Notes under the pieces: generated by a model
Databases searched by the model: none
What the model was told of the DNA's origin: nothing
Seen by the model: the letters and a program-made list of their open reading frames with translations, nothing else
Translations under genes and position numbers: made by a program
Shown here: in pieces, positions 26,015 to 39,400 of the stretch
How positions within the stretch are numbered: position 1 is the first letter of the stretch
How the letters are laid out: the number at the start of each line of letters is the position of its first letter
NCBI GenBank assembly: GCA_028023455.1
Contig: JAQFVV010012441.1
Coordinates: forward strand, 1,177,911 to 1,241,910
Direction of reading: 5' to 3'
DNA: 64,000 nt
Source: Epiperipatus broadwayi
Lineage: Eukaryota > Onychophora > Udeonychophora > Euonychophora > Peripatidae

Positions 26015-26480
26015 TTTTGTCGTACAGGAGAAATTTCAAGAAGATCAATCCAGTGTGCCAGGTATGTGAGAGAGAGGAGGAATCAATTGATCATATTTTT
26101 CTTAAATGTCCCATTATGTCCAATTATAGATCGATATCTCATAAATGGTACAGCAATACAAGTGCAAACTACAAATCAACTAAAGATTATATAGGTCAGG
26201 GTCTATTTACGAACATAAGACTGGCAACTTTTGTGAATTATGCCCTGTGATGTATCAGATGTAATGTCACAATTGAAGGAACGAGAGACCCACAAGGGAA
26301 AATTTAAGAATGTCATGGAGAAAATCATGAAAAAGGACCAACTAATTGCTCCAAGCTATATCACAAGAGCAACATGGCAGAAGGTTGGATCTACTTTACT
26401 TCAAATGGATATGTAATTGATATCATTTTTGTATTTGTAACATTCAATATAGCTATAGAATAAAATTTATCTTAAAAAAA
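26015..26480 (+). mobile_element. 5'-truncated LINE insertion with target-site duplication
   Basis: Perfect 14-base direct repeats AGATTAATGAATCT lie at 26001-26014 and 26481-26494. The 3' tail is AAAAAAA. Copy B has a single uninterrupted site at 63550-63562, so the insertion followed the duplication or was polymorphic. The only coding remnant, 26017-26250, reads 'CQVCEREEESIDHIFLKC', a C-x2-C...H...C pattern typical of the C-terminal zinc-binding region of LINE ORF2, then stops. It is related to the longer insert at 20085. Confidence 0.9.
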
Positions 26481-26929
26481 AGATTAATGAATCTGAGACA
26501 TGATATCAATTAGGAGAAACTTCCAGTAATACTAGATATTAACAAAGCTTTATTCCGTATGTCATATGACTTATAATATCGAGTATAATTGGAATCAGCA
26601 TGTCACATGATATCGAGTATAGTTGAAAGTTTATCCTTATTAACATTAGTTGTCAGATTTGATATTCTTATAAAAATCAGAAAAAAACGTAAATTGATTT
26701 ATTTTATGAGTTGAAATCTGATAATAGAAGTCAAAGCAGCACTGGGAAATATTATTGTGTCTGTGATATCATATTTTTAGAAGCATTGTGTTAAGATATA
26801 ATATATACATTATCCCGGTTAATTTATACATAATTAACAGTACCATTGTACTGACATTTTAGTTTGATTTCATCTGCAATCAACCAAATAAAGTTCATTT
26901 AATAAATAAGCAAAATTCTAAATTTTTAA

Positions 26930-28470
26930 AATGTGAAAGTTGGGGACAGTAGATGAGAAAACTTGTTTTGATTTAAAGAGTTTTAAAATATTACAAATGT
27001 GAAGTAGTTTACATTACTATCACATTTGTTGATACAGAATGGTTTCTTAAAGATCTTGATGGCTTCTTTGATTTTTTTTGTTCATTTCATATCTCCAAAG
27101 ATCCTGGTGTTTAAAAAAATGTATATATTTCCAGTATCCATAACAAGACTAAGAATGATTTTAATTCCTTGAATGCTGTTTTACTACATTAGCATATTGA
27201 TCTATTCTAGTATTGAGGTGAGATGAACTTTACACATTCAGTAGATTAAAAATACTTGTAAAAACTAAACATTTAAATTTGTTTCAATTTCAAAATTTTT
27301 AAATGAAGAATCAAAATGTTTTGAGTTTTTATATATGATTTTAAAGATGGAATTATAAGTTGAAGTAATACTTGATGAAATGCATAATACCCCATTCCAT
27401 GCTGTAATGCATGCAATAATATTTTCTACTCATGCTCTGATATGATTGATATAATGCCACTTATAATACCATCTTTAAGATAACAAAAAATTCAATACAT
27501 TTTGTTTTAACATTTGAAAGTTTAAAGATTAAAATTTTATACCCTAGATAGCATGGGCCTTGTTTCTTGATTACAAATATTCCAAACAATAAAGCTTTAA
27601 ATAGCAATACAAAGTATTGTGATCTACCAAACCCTATGCAAATCATTGCCTTTTGAAAATTTACTTTATCCACAATAGGAAACATTATAGATGAATATTC
27701 AATACTATAAAGGCATTCTCCGTTCTCAGAGAGATTAGATGATTTTTTATGAAGAGACTTGAAATTTATGCTTTAGCCATTTAAACCATCTAAATGACTC
27801 AGACTCAAAAAGAATCTATTTGTTATTTGATAATATTGTAAAGATAAGTTATATGATTTTTTAAAACATATACATCATCATTATTATCATTGTTTTCTAC
27901 TGCAGTATGAAAGTCTTTTTAGATATCCCATTCTTCAGAACACTTAAATATGATATATTACATTATAATTACATAGTTTGGGAGATTATATTAACATTGT
28001 ATAGTAATATATCAGTAGTAAGGTCAGGAAATAAGTCAAGAATTAACAAACATAGCAATGTCATCTTTCTTAAATGTATTTGTAATGTTCAACATGAGAT
28101 TACATTTCTATGGGTGTTGGACTCTCAAATGATTTCCCAAGTTGCTGAAGATGTCAGGTTTGATTGACAGAAACATATTTAGCAAGAGATTAGTTAATTT
28201 CTTCATCAAATATTGTCATCTACAAAATCAAAAAATTTCTGTAGGAGGGTAAAAATAACGTGATAATTAATTAATTGATTACACATCTATATATTTATTT
28301 AAAATGCAAATTTAGTTAAATGAGTTTGTTTAAAGGCTCTTCATTTATCTTGTTTAATAATGTTCAACTGATTTGAAGAAGCCTGTAATTAAATTGCTCC
28401 AAATTTGCATTCAAGTTTTAAGATCATGTTAAATGTTATAAATATATTCAGAGATTGCATTGCTATGTTT
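26930..28470. other. AT-rich DNA, weak repeats, no gene
   Basis: An 86-residue frame at 27907-28167 (MKVFLDIPFFRT...) lies within repeated DNA: 28125-28250 resembles 28480-28600, both containing 'caggtttgattga' followed by 'agagatt', and 28046-28070 is an inverted match to 28450-28470. I do not call it a gene. Confidence 0.4.
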
Positions 28471-28638
28471 GTTGGTGGAGATTTCCACAGCTGATTATGT
28501 TATCAGGTTTGATTGACTAAACACATATCTAGTAAGAGATTTGGTGATTTTAAAATGAAATAATGCCACCTGAAGCATCAGAAAATTTCTACACATGTAC
28601 ATAAATAACATTAGTATTATATGATTTTTAATGTATAT

Positions 28639-29968
28639 TGTAACGATCAGGTTTGTACATTTGCTCAGCAGATTGAGAGTCCAAGCCAAAGAGTCAAAGG
28701 CTGACCATGTCAGGACAGTAATATCCTACATCTGATCATACCTCAACTCTCTTACCCGTGCTTCCAAGTCAACCCATTGTGAATGACAAGCCTGAGGTTA
28801 CACTCGATATCTCTTTATTCATGTTCCAGCAATATCAAAGCAGTAAAACATGAGACACCCCCCCATTACATGATATTATATAACTTAACTAGTGATTCAT
28901 AAAGTAATGAGCAAAAATGGAGACTGAGATAAATTTATCTTCATAAATTTAATGTAACACTTAATAAGTTATAAAGCAAATAAATTATGTACAGATTGCT
29001 CAAACACAGGTGAGTGAATACTCAAAGTTACAAAGAATATAATAAAGCAATTTATATAGTGCTCACATGCAGGTGAGTGAATACTTAAATTTACAAAGAA
29101 TATGATAACGTAAATTATATTGCTCACACACAGGTGAGTAAATACTTAAGTTTACAAAGAATATTAATGAATAGTCAGTAAATGATAATGCAAATTATAT
29201 ATTATAACCTAAAGAAAGAGAGATTAAGAGAGGGGTGAAGAAAAGAAAGAAGAAAGAAAAGAAAGAGAGAACGAAAAGAGATGAGGAAGGAAAAGAGGAT
29301 AAATAATTAGTCTGATGAAAAGAGAGAGAGAAGAATGATGATGATTGATGATGAAATGGAAGAGATGAAGAGATGATGAAAAGAGAGAGGGGGATGAGAG
29401 ATAAGATAAAATGGAAGATGATATTATGAGATGGAGAAATGATGAAGAAAGATGAGAAATGAGACTAAATGAGGAAAGAGAGAGAGATGAGATGAAGATT
29501 AAAAGAGGGAGATGATGAAGATGAATGATGAAGAGAGCCTAAGGTAGAGATGGAAGAGAAGAAGACTATTAGAGACTCTTAACAACTTGGCTCAGTGGGG
29601 TTACAATAAATTTAAGAAAAGATAATGAAAGAAAGAGAGAGAAAAATGATTGAAGGAAGAGAAAGAAGATGAAAGAGAGGGAGAGATGATGCTGAAGAGA
29701 GAGATGAAAAGAAGAAGAGATGAGAAATGAGAGAGATGAAGATGAAATGAAGATGAATGATGATGATAAGATGGAGATGAAGATGATGATAAAGAAAGAG
29801 ATGAGATGATGAAGATAATGATAAACTAATCTAGAAGAGATGAAGGAGATAAAATGAACTATTATAGACATGACTGTACTATTAGAGATGATGAAGAGAG
29901 AAAGAGATGATGATGAAGAGAGAAACTATTAATAGAGACTCTTAACGACTTGGCTCAGTGGGGTTACA
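28639..29968 (+). repeat. Possible solo LTR or LTR-like repeat
   Basis: The block starts TGTAACGATCAG and has two candidate ends, GGGGTTACA at 29605 and at 29968. TGTAAC/GTTACA are complementary TG...CA ends of LTR type. The segment 28660-28870 is less AT-rich than its surroundings. Against it: no clear target-site duplication, primer-binding site or internal coding region was found. Low confidence. Confidence 0.3.
28978..29170 (+). repeat. Minisatellite, about 65-bp unit, three copies
   Basis: Each unit contains 'gctcacacacaggtgagtga', 'atacttaa', 'tttacaaagaatat' and a 'gnaaattatat' spacer. Related units lie at 35357-35480. The 'ctcac...gtgag' part is a small palindrome. Confidence 0.75.
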
Positions 29969-29990
29969 ATAAATTTAAGAAAGGAGATGA
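29215..29990 (+). repeat. Purine-rich (GA/GAT) tract with embedded 45-bp direct repeat
   Basis: About 770 bp of almost pure purine on the + strand (GAGA, GATGAT, AAAGAGA words). It is interrupted by two near-identical copies of a block starting 'gagactcttaacnacttggc' at 29572 and 29934. The complementary-strand frames (Ser/Phe/Leu/His-rich) are low-complexity artefacts. Confidence 0.8.
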
Positions 29991-32900
29991 TGATCCAGAG
30001 ATGTATAATCGGAGACCAAATCCAATACTAATGCAAATATAATTATTATGGCATATTAATAGTCTACCACTAAACAATACAAAAAAATAATTTAAATCAT
30101 TAATTAATAGTTATTAGAATCGGCCTACCATCAGATCACACACTCTGAATAAGAATAAATGATACATTGATTGGAAGGATAATCTTACTAAATTATATCT
30201 AACAAGGCAAAAAGAGTAAACAATCTCAGGGATTCTAAAACTAAACTCTTGTGCAAAATAACAGTTTAAGTTGCCTACTAAATAATTGCTAGGATGAATA
30301 AACAAGTGAGTAATATCTTGGCTGACCCTAAAATAATTATCTTATGTTCAATCATGGAATCCAAAGAGTTAATGAATCAATCTAAATTTAAATTAATAAT
30401 GGCCTATTATCCAAGACATTACTCAAGCAAAGAAAAAGACAAGGGTACTTTTTATGCCTTTCCCCATACTCACAGACAACCTACTAAAGACCTTAAATGC
30501 AGATGGATTATAATTCTTTTAAAATATAAGGTGATGATAGACAATGTGCAGCTAATAAAATAATAGTAAATAATAAATACTCTTCTAAGGCACTAATATT
30601 TTTTATCTCATATTGCATAATCTTCAATCTGAGAAGATATAATGAAAACTTAAAAATCAACTTTTAAATGAGCATTTAATTAAGTATCTGATATAATTTA
30701 ATTATCTGTTATTGTGATTCAATCTGAGAATCACTTAGACTAGCATAGCTTTATAATTTAAACCAGTATCAAAATATATTTTATATACTTTATAATATGT
30801 TTAGGAACTTTTGAATTGAAAATTTTATGAACTGTGAAACTCAAGACAATAATATTTTCATATAAAAGTAAAACAAACAGAAACAAAATTTTTTGAAATA
30901 ATAATAATGTGGTTTATTAAGAACAATAAGAAGATAATATTTACAAATCAAAATTTATTACAAGCATTGCCAATGTAGTGCTGGAATCTTTTTACAAATA
31001 TTTTGACTTTTAAAACTTTATATTTGGTTTACAACAATATACAATTTCTCTGGCTATAGTTACTGAGTATCCTCTTAAACTCTTTTAAATTGTTTATTTT
31101 TGATAAACAAAATAATAAATACATACAATAGCAAGCAGAGGCTATTTAATACTAAATTCTAATCTCTTTTAACAATTAGAGATTTCAAAATCTTTAAACT
31201 TCAATTACACTGTCTAAGTTTAATAAACACAATTTTATTTTTTAATTGGCATAAATAATAACACTATGGTGTTACCTAACAATCAGAATAACACACAATA
31301 GGTTTGTATTTATAACCCTAAGCTTAACAAATGCTAAGCTGGAATAAGCATATTCAGCATATATTTGAAAACTACCACTAGTTACACTGACATAACTAAT
31401 ATTATAGCTAGGGATATATTTAAATCAGACTAAGCTAATTTAAAAACTAAATTAGATGCATGGAGCATTCACTCATCAGAGGTCATTTATATACTTTTAA
31501 ATAAATTCTGTCCACATAAAATTATTACCCTAAGTGTTTTAAAATTAAAGATTTAACGGACTTACAAATCCAGCAGCGAAACTCTGGATGAACATATTAA
31601 AATTAGTATGTGTGAATTGCCACTTATACCATATGCATAATTTAATATACTTAAAAATAAATATAACTTATTGTTGGTTGGCTTGTGGAGATAAAACTAT
31701 CATCGCAACACAATTCAAACATTAATATACCTGTAAGCGTTAAAATAGCTATCACAACCTGAAGAAACGTTTCTCAAACAAACATATCGTCATAAATATC
31801 TAAAACAAATGCAACATCATGTACTGTGGTGGAACTACCATTAATTCATCATGAATGATAGGCTAACATATGAGAACATATATGCTCCACAGAGCTGGAT
31901 AGAATGTGGTGGCTTTCAAAATACCTAACTTTGAGGCAGAAAATAGGATGTCTGGACCTTGTCTACAGTGCATCAGGAACAGAAAAGATGCATCAGGAAA
32001 GTATGATCCTCTCTCATGGGATTCCAGCATTTATAAATGTGATAATCATCACTGAAAAATACAACTATAGGTTATACAATAACCCTCAATGGGCACAAGC
32101 ACTATCAATTCATGGAAAAGCAATACAATAAGGATGGATGACCTTGTCTACTCCATTAAGCATACTCAAAATAATTAACACAGCCTAATTTTATGAGGCT
32201 AACAAATACTAACTAATGACAAGATATAGACTTCACATGAATTAACTAAGTTATCACTAAGAAGTTTAAAAATACAACATGTATATTCAATGTAAGAACC
32301 AACAAAGCAAAAATTGTGTCAATCGACTACTATTAGAAATACTTTAAAATTAAATGCATATAAAATTCTAGGCAAAGGCACAATGCACACATAATAAAAT
32401 ATTAAATACGAAAAATATAGTGACTAGTGGACTTTAAAAGATTGCAAATTAAACGTGAGAATATTAATTCTCATTGCATAAAAATATTTGCAGTTATTCT
32501 TAATGTAGCATTTATAAAACAAATGAATGGAAACTCTGATAAACCTCTTTGGCTGGTTTAAAATAAAACTGAGTGAAACATCCCACATATAATAAGCTAA
32601 GACTGTGATATTTAAATCTCTGTGAATGAAATTATCAAATAGAAATTACCTTGTGAAATGCTTAATAAATATAATAGTATATAATTTACCTGAAAATGGC
32701 AAAAATATTTACTCATTCTAATAAAACCCATTAAGATTTAAATTGTAACATTAGTTTACATGGTGTATTTATGCTAATAGTGTTACATATATTTTAAAAC
32801 AAAATATATAGCATAAATATTTTTCTGGTTTCTTTTTTCTTAAACCAATAAAATAGACAATAAAAAAATAAAAATAATACAGTAATTTAAGTTCATTGTT

Positions 32901-35320
32901 TCAGCTCGTACTGGTTTTACGTTCTAGACATGTATATAATTTCTTGAGAATAATTTATCTGACAGTATTCAAAGCTTCTAGTCAAAACGTTTATAAGCAT
33001 GGCAATGATTTCCAAAAATGAAACGTTTAATAGTTCTTTAAAGATATTTTACTTTCTTCCTTTAAAGATATTCTAAATATTTAAACATTGAAATAATAAG
33101 AATAGGCCAGCATTGGAAAAAACAAATTCTTCAGCTGAGAACATTTTTACAGAATCCCGGATTTAAATGCACAATAATATAGCTTTATTTCAATTCCATT
33201 ATTCACTTTTAAGTGAACACATTTTTTTTTAAAACAGCTCTTTTTTAAAATAATTTTTTTATATAATATTTTAAGATGTGTTTTCAAACAGATTTCCCAT
33301 ACTCTTTTCAACATACGAGTAGAATTATTTTGCAATTAGAAACTTTCCTCTGTTTAGAAACTGGGAATAACCGTCACAAATTTACATATAGATAATAGCA
33401 AATATAACAGTTTGTTATGTATTCAACAGATACAAGTTCATCATTAATAATTGTAGTTTATTTTGAAATTTTGTTTCCAAATAACTTTCTCTTCCCACTG
33501 CTTAGCATAAGATGGGAATTTTTTTTAAAGTACATATTTTCACCTATTTTCAATTAGCTAAAATAAACTATTTCCATTTTTGGTCAAGGTATAAGCAATA
33601 AACTTTTTAGTTCATTATCATTTGAAAATTCATCCTTAACTAATTGTAGTTTACAATATTTTGTCCAAGTCTTTCTAGAAGTAGATAATTAATCTATCAT
33701 ATTCTATACATTTTTAAATTGGACATTATGCAAAGTTAATATTAAATTATACTAAATGCTTGGTAGATAAAGTTCATTCTTCCTTATTTTAGCGCAGTAT
33801 ATTTTTCTTTTCTAAAATTATTTTAGAAATAAGCATTATTATAGTAAGAGAAACTTTTAAAGTCAATATCAGGTATCACTAATGAATTTTCGGAATTAAA
33901 ATCAAATTTAATTACAAGGATATTGACACATTTTTAACTATAATGAAGTTAAAATATGAATGTCTTTCAATTTTCCTCATTTATGTTTTTGCTTAATTAG
34001 ATAATTACTAAGTATCCTCCAACTATAATAGTTCAGCACAATAAGGATATTTAGCCATTTAAATACTAACAGTTGGTCTCCTAATTTTATTTTCCAATAG
34101 AAAAAAGTTATACAATTAATAGATAAAATAAAAGATGTAAAACTTCCTTTAAACATTTTGTTACTCTAACTTTAAAGTTACTTGAAAGTTGATATCAGAA
34201 AATAGTTACCTTCTAGTTTAGCAGTTTTTCATAATTGTAGAACAATTAACTTTTTAAACATACTTTGCTTTTAATAAAATAATAAACTTTTTACAAAAAT
34301 ATATATAATTTTTTTTTATTAAAGAAAAGTTCTTTTTTAGGAGCAGCATACTCAAAATGAACCAGTGAACCACTATTTATATCTGATAATTTCTACTCCT
34401 CCCTCATTTTTATGTCAATTCATTTATAAATATCCAATCAATCCAAGTGATTTATATTTAACTTTGACACTATTTACAGATCAGCTGTGAAATTGATTAC
34501 TGATGCAATTGATCTAATTATTCAAAAATCACATGGCCTAATGATTTCTAAATCAAAAGTTAATTATTAACTCTTATGTAATATTAAAATAAAAATATAT
34601 TACATAAAATAAAAATGAAACAAATATAAAAATTAGAACTAGTTTTATTTATCAAAACTTTTTTAACTATTTCATTATAATAATTTTATTCATTCATTTT
34701 TTTAACCAATAGTGTAGTTAAATTATTACTTATTCATTTGCTTCACATATCTCCCTGCATGCACACAGACACACACAAGGATGACCTTTTAACCTAATCT
34801 CTACTAGTTATTTATAACTTATCTAAAAACTACAACTAAAAAAATGTTAAAGATTATTAAATTAGAAATGCTTTACAGGTTAAAACTAATTTAGATTAAA
34901 CATTTAAATATTATCTGACTGCTTTAAGATTAATTTAAATATTACTTTAAACTATTCAAATACTATTTATTTTATTTATAATATTAATGTAGGTTATATA
35001 CTAAAATGAACACAACAATAGTTACTTTATAATACATTTAATACTATTTATTAATTTTAAAACTAACCCAAATATTTCCTTTAAGTAAACTTACTATCTT
35101 ACATCTCTTATCAAACTTATTACCACATGCTACTGATTTTTCATATATAATCATTCAAAATTTAATAAATATTACAATACAATCATTATTATCCTATATC
35201 ATTCACTACTTAACTAATGTCTTCTATTTTTATCATTATTTTTTTTTAAAAATCAGAAAATTACAAATAATAGTTAAGCTAAGATAAACTCTGGCACCTG
35301 TTGGAGCCAAGTGAAGTTTC
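29991..35320. other. AT-rich DNA with no supported gene
   Basis: Only short frames occur (for example 30294-30563 and 31904-32131), without motifs, splice context or repeat partners that I could see. 31850-32150 is a less AT-rich patch, but its frames are short and unrecognised. Confidence 0.35.
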
Positions 35321-35321
35321 A

Positions 35322-35323
<2 letters not shown>

Positions 35324-35358
<35 letters not shown>

Positions 35359-35480
35359 TGCTCACATACAAGTGAGTGAATACCTAGATTTACAAAATGC
35401 TTAATGTTAATTATCAACAAATGATAAACAAAGCCAATTATATTTGCTCACACACAGGTGAGTGAATTTTAGGGTTGCAA
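35324..35480. repeat. (TA)n plus two minisatellite units
   Basis: (TA)n at 35324-35357 is followed by two copies of the 'gctcacanacangtgagtgaa' unit that also makes up 28978-29170. The two loci are about 6.3 kb apart. Confidence 0.7.
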
Positions 35481-36300
35481 AATGTTTAATTGGTTTATGA
35501 ATTTGCAGAACTGACAATATGCTTATACCATCTTTTATATCCTAACCTATGCCATGATCTACATCGTGAAAATCAGTAAGAGTTAGAGTGATCAATTTAT
35601 TGGTAACTGATTGGAATTATATTATTAAGTTTAAACATAACTAATAATAATAGTAAGATTATATATCTCTAATTACTACACAGATAAATGCATTAATTCA
35701 GATTCCGAATCAGATCAAAGCCGATGTTAACTTTTATGGGAGGTTGAACTGATGTTGGGCAGTCAAACACCAGATTCTAGGGCATTACAAACTATAATAT
35801 CAGAATATATGCATCTCGAATGTGTTCTTAATCGAGGTTCATTACCTAGTAATCGGTTCCCCAGACCACACTACTTGCTATAATATGAAGAGGCTATTTT
35901 ATTCAAGTGAACAGAACAGCGGCTTAACGAGACCTTGGAATGCTTTGGTTTCTTCAAATACATAAATGTCACAGTTGCCTAAACTTTCGAGGCATGACTT
36001 GATGTGGAAATGATCATGATGTAGGCCATTATAGGTATAGCAAGAAGTTATACATATTTATACTAACTAGCAACACATTCTCCACATTAATTTAATATTT
36101 TCCTAAATTAATTATGCCAAATCTTAGCTTCTATCAGTGCCACTACCACTGATTAGTTCATAAATAGTATTACTTAGTCACACTACAAAGGCAATAATAA
36201 AAATCTGATTTAAAAATATCTGTATAGCTTAATCTCTAATTAAGAAGAGTTACAGCAAAATTAAGGACTTACTAAGATTTAAAATATTACTTATATGCTG
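35481..36300. other. Moderately AT-rich stretch with no gene
   Basis: 35690-36060 has a higher G+C content than its surroundings, but stops interrupt all frames and no motif is recognisable. It may be decayed mobile-element sequence. Confidence 0.3.
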
Positions 36301-36319
36301 TATAACTCACATCTAATAT

Positions 36320-36492
36320 TAAATAAATATTGATTTTTAAATAACTTAAGCAAAAGATTGCTTTTTAAAATAACTTATGCAAATACTCATTTTAAATAGC
36401 TTATGCAAAATATCCACTTTTAAATAACTTATTCAAAATATGTGTTTTAAATAACTTACACAAAATATACATTTTAAATAACTTATTTTGCG
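36320..36492. repeat. Minisatellite, about 30-bp unit, six copies
   Basis: Units of the form 'tttaaataacttatncaaaa' plus about 10 variable bases are repeated in tandem. Confidence 0.8.
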
Positions 36493-36499
36493 CATTATA

Positions 36500-39400
36500 A
36501 GTAACTGATTCACTCTAACATAAATAATAGTTTGATTTCAGAAGGGAGTTTTGCCTATATTTCTTTATATTATAATATTCTAACATAATGGAAAGGTGCC
36601 TAATCACTTCTCCAATAATTATTAAATCCCACAAAACTCCATTCTGATGAACATAGCATAAATTAATAAACATGAAATTAAAAACTAAATATAGATGGCA
36701 TAAAAACAAATTGCAGAAAACGATCAATAAATTTATAATTTAGAAATGAAGAATTTGTTTGAATGGTTTTATAGAACCTAAATATTTATGATTACATAAA
36801 ATATTTATGATCAAGCAAGAATTTTGAGAGAGCTCTAAGCTTTAAAGTAAATTTAACATAAACGGTTTAGTTTAACATTTAAATAATATAATTAAATACA
36901 AGACTTGATTAGTTAACTAGCTTTTAATTTAGAATTGGTTTAGAAATGGAATTAATGTATTCTGCAGAATGATTTACCAGTAATATTTGGTAGTAAGTCT
37001 TTCAAGATATTCCTTACTGTGTGACTTCTCACTATTAAATTAGGCGGTGGCTTTTCAGGGTTTAAGTCTGGATGCAGCTTTGTATATTACTTTGGTGGTG
37101 GCTTTCCTTCATCACTTCAGTCAAGAACTCTCTAGTATTTTAGGTGTAGCTTCTCAATCACTGGGATTGGGCTGAGGTTGATGTTTCTTCCATTCGGTAG
37201 AACAGTTTTCCATGGGTGACAGACAGCTAGTCATATCATCCCACTAGCCAACAGTTCCCATTTTAACAGCTTTGGTAATGGCTTGGTCAGAATTCAGCTT
37301 GGTCAAAGTAATGCAGGAACAGATTTTTAATTATTTTTCAACACTTGTTTTTTCAGAAAATGCATCTCAACAATTTTTGATGGCTATTACAGGCTTTTTT
37401 AAATCATATTTTTGACATTATTTCCCTCCCCCTTTTACTTACGCAATGTCACTTGTTTACTGACTTCAAACTTTGTCTTTAACTAAATTTCCACTTAGTT
37501 TTTAATATTCACCACAGCTAAATCTGGAGGTAAAAGCTATATTCCCTTGGGTTTCCCAATTGCACTTAGTATGAATTTATGCCAGACTGGATTTTCTAAT
37601 TTGTTTTTGCCTATAATTTTTAGCCAAAAGATTATTTTTAGACGAAATGTTAAAACTTGTAAACAAATTACAGCTTGTGTAATTTTAAACAAACAATAGA
37701 ACTTGAAAATTATTTAAAATGAATATTAAAACTTAAATGAATACTTTTATAATTTTAAACTTATTATTTTGTTATATACATAAATTCCAACTACACACTG
37801 CTATGTTTACTTGTTTTAACAAATGTAAAGGAATATGTGTGTATATAAATATTTATGACTGCATCTTCATATTATAGTTAAAAAGGTGATTATACATGCA
37901 CATATTCAGCAATATTACAAGCACAGCCAAAGTTTTCAATTAAAGAAATATACACAATCTGAGTAAAATGAAGAATACACTATTATTGAATATAATAGGT
38001 GAAACAGATAGGTCACTAGATCTAACTGTTTCAATATATAATAAATTATAAAGAGCTATTGATATGCAGTTGATAAGGATTATGTGTATGGAATTAAAGA
38101 CATTTTCCTGCAACTTAGTTATTAATTAATGTTTTAAAAATTAAATAATACCATGATTTATTTTTTTAAATTCACAAACTTTCAGAATCATTTAAATTGT
38201 ATTTATGAATATTTTTATATTCATAATCCAATATTAAATATGCATATACAATTATGTTTGTATTTTCCTATAACTTTTTAGTACTAAGAATTTCAGAAAA
38301 AAGGGGATAACTTCTTCATATTCTAATCAAAAGACTGATTAGAGTGTGGCATTAATTTAAATTCTTTTGTTTTAATGCATCATAAGCACTATTTTTACTA
38401 TCATTACTAGCAGTCATTCGTAAGCATGATGACCATTCTAACTGCAGAAAAAAGTAGAAAAAGAAGAAAAATGAAATTAAATATATGCACATTACACTCA
38501 TATAGCAGTCACTCACAGATGAGTATGGCTATTCCATTTTCATTGAAAGAAAAAATACTTTAAACATGAATTTTGCAATTATTATACAAACTAACCACAA
38601 ATATATCCACATACAAAACATGCAGTTCCACTTTTCTAATTGATATTTTGTAGTGCCATTTCTCTTTAGTAGAAAACTTTCCTTTCTCAAATATTTTGAC
38701 ATCATGTCTAACTAAGTGTAGCCTCCAATATATTATATTCTCTGCTGCATCTTTTTAAAAAACACTCATGCAGATGGAGTTTATTTTTCTCATAAAAATA
38801 ATTTTCATTGCTTAATGCCCCAGTTCACCATAAATTACTGTAAAAAATCATGCATTGATCATTTGGTTTTCAGTCCAATCCAATGGAATGATTGTGGACT
38901 CCACATTAACCCATTCAAACCACACATATTAATTACATGCTAATCTTTTAGTCTGTTTATTTAATACTTTGTAATGAATTTAATTTCCTCCTCAACTACA
39001 TTATTTATTGAAATACTAATCTACATTGCCTAATAATATCTCTCTTTTGTATTTTATAATCTATTACATCTTTTTCGTAAAAAGACACTGATATTGTTCT
39101 TTTTTGAGTATCTTTTCTCTTGTAAAAACCATATTTAAGCTCACAATTAAGTATTTTTTTAGAAAGCCTGTTAAAGTTTTATTTCACAATATCATTCAAT
39201 GAAAATGTGGTTTTACATAAGTAATTCCAAAACCTTAAAGAGAATTATTAAATGAACTTTTTAAAATGACTTTATAATATGCCTATATGTTAGGATAGTA
39301 GATGTTACTTTCTTCACAATAAATTAAATGAAATAATAATTGCTACATGTACAACTAATATCATTGCAACAGTATATTACTATGCTAAAATAATCTATTT

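Noticed and set aside
27907-28167. 86-residue frame MKVFLDIPF...
   Set aside because: It lies in repeated DNA, with no domain, no partner exon and no clear splice context.
28978-29170. CRISPR array
   Set aside because: Units of about 65 bp are contiguous with diverging ends, with no unique spacers and no cas genes; it is a minisatellite in animal DNA.
29569-29871. 100-residue Ser/Phe/His-rich minus-strand frame
   Set aside because: Low-complexity product of the purine tract.
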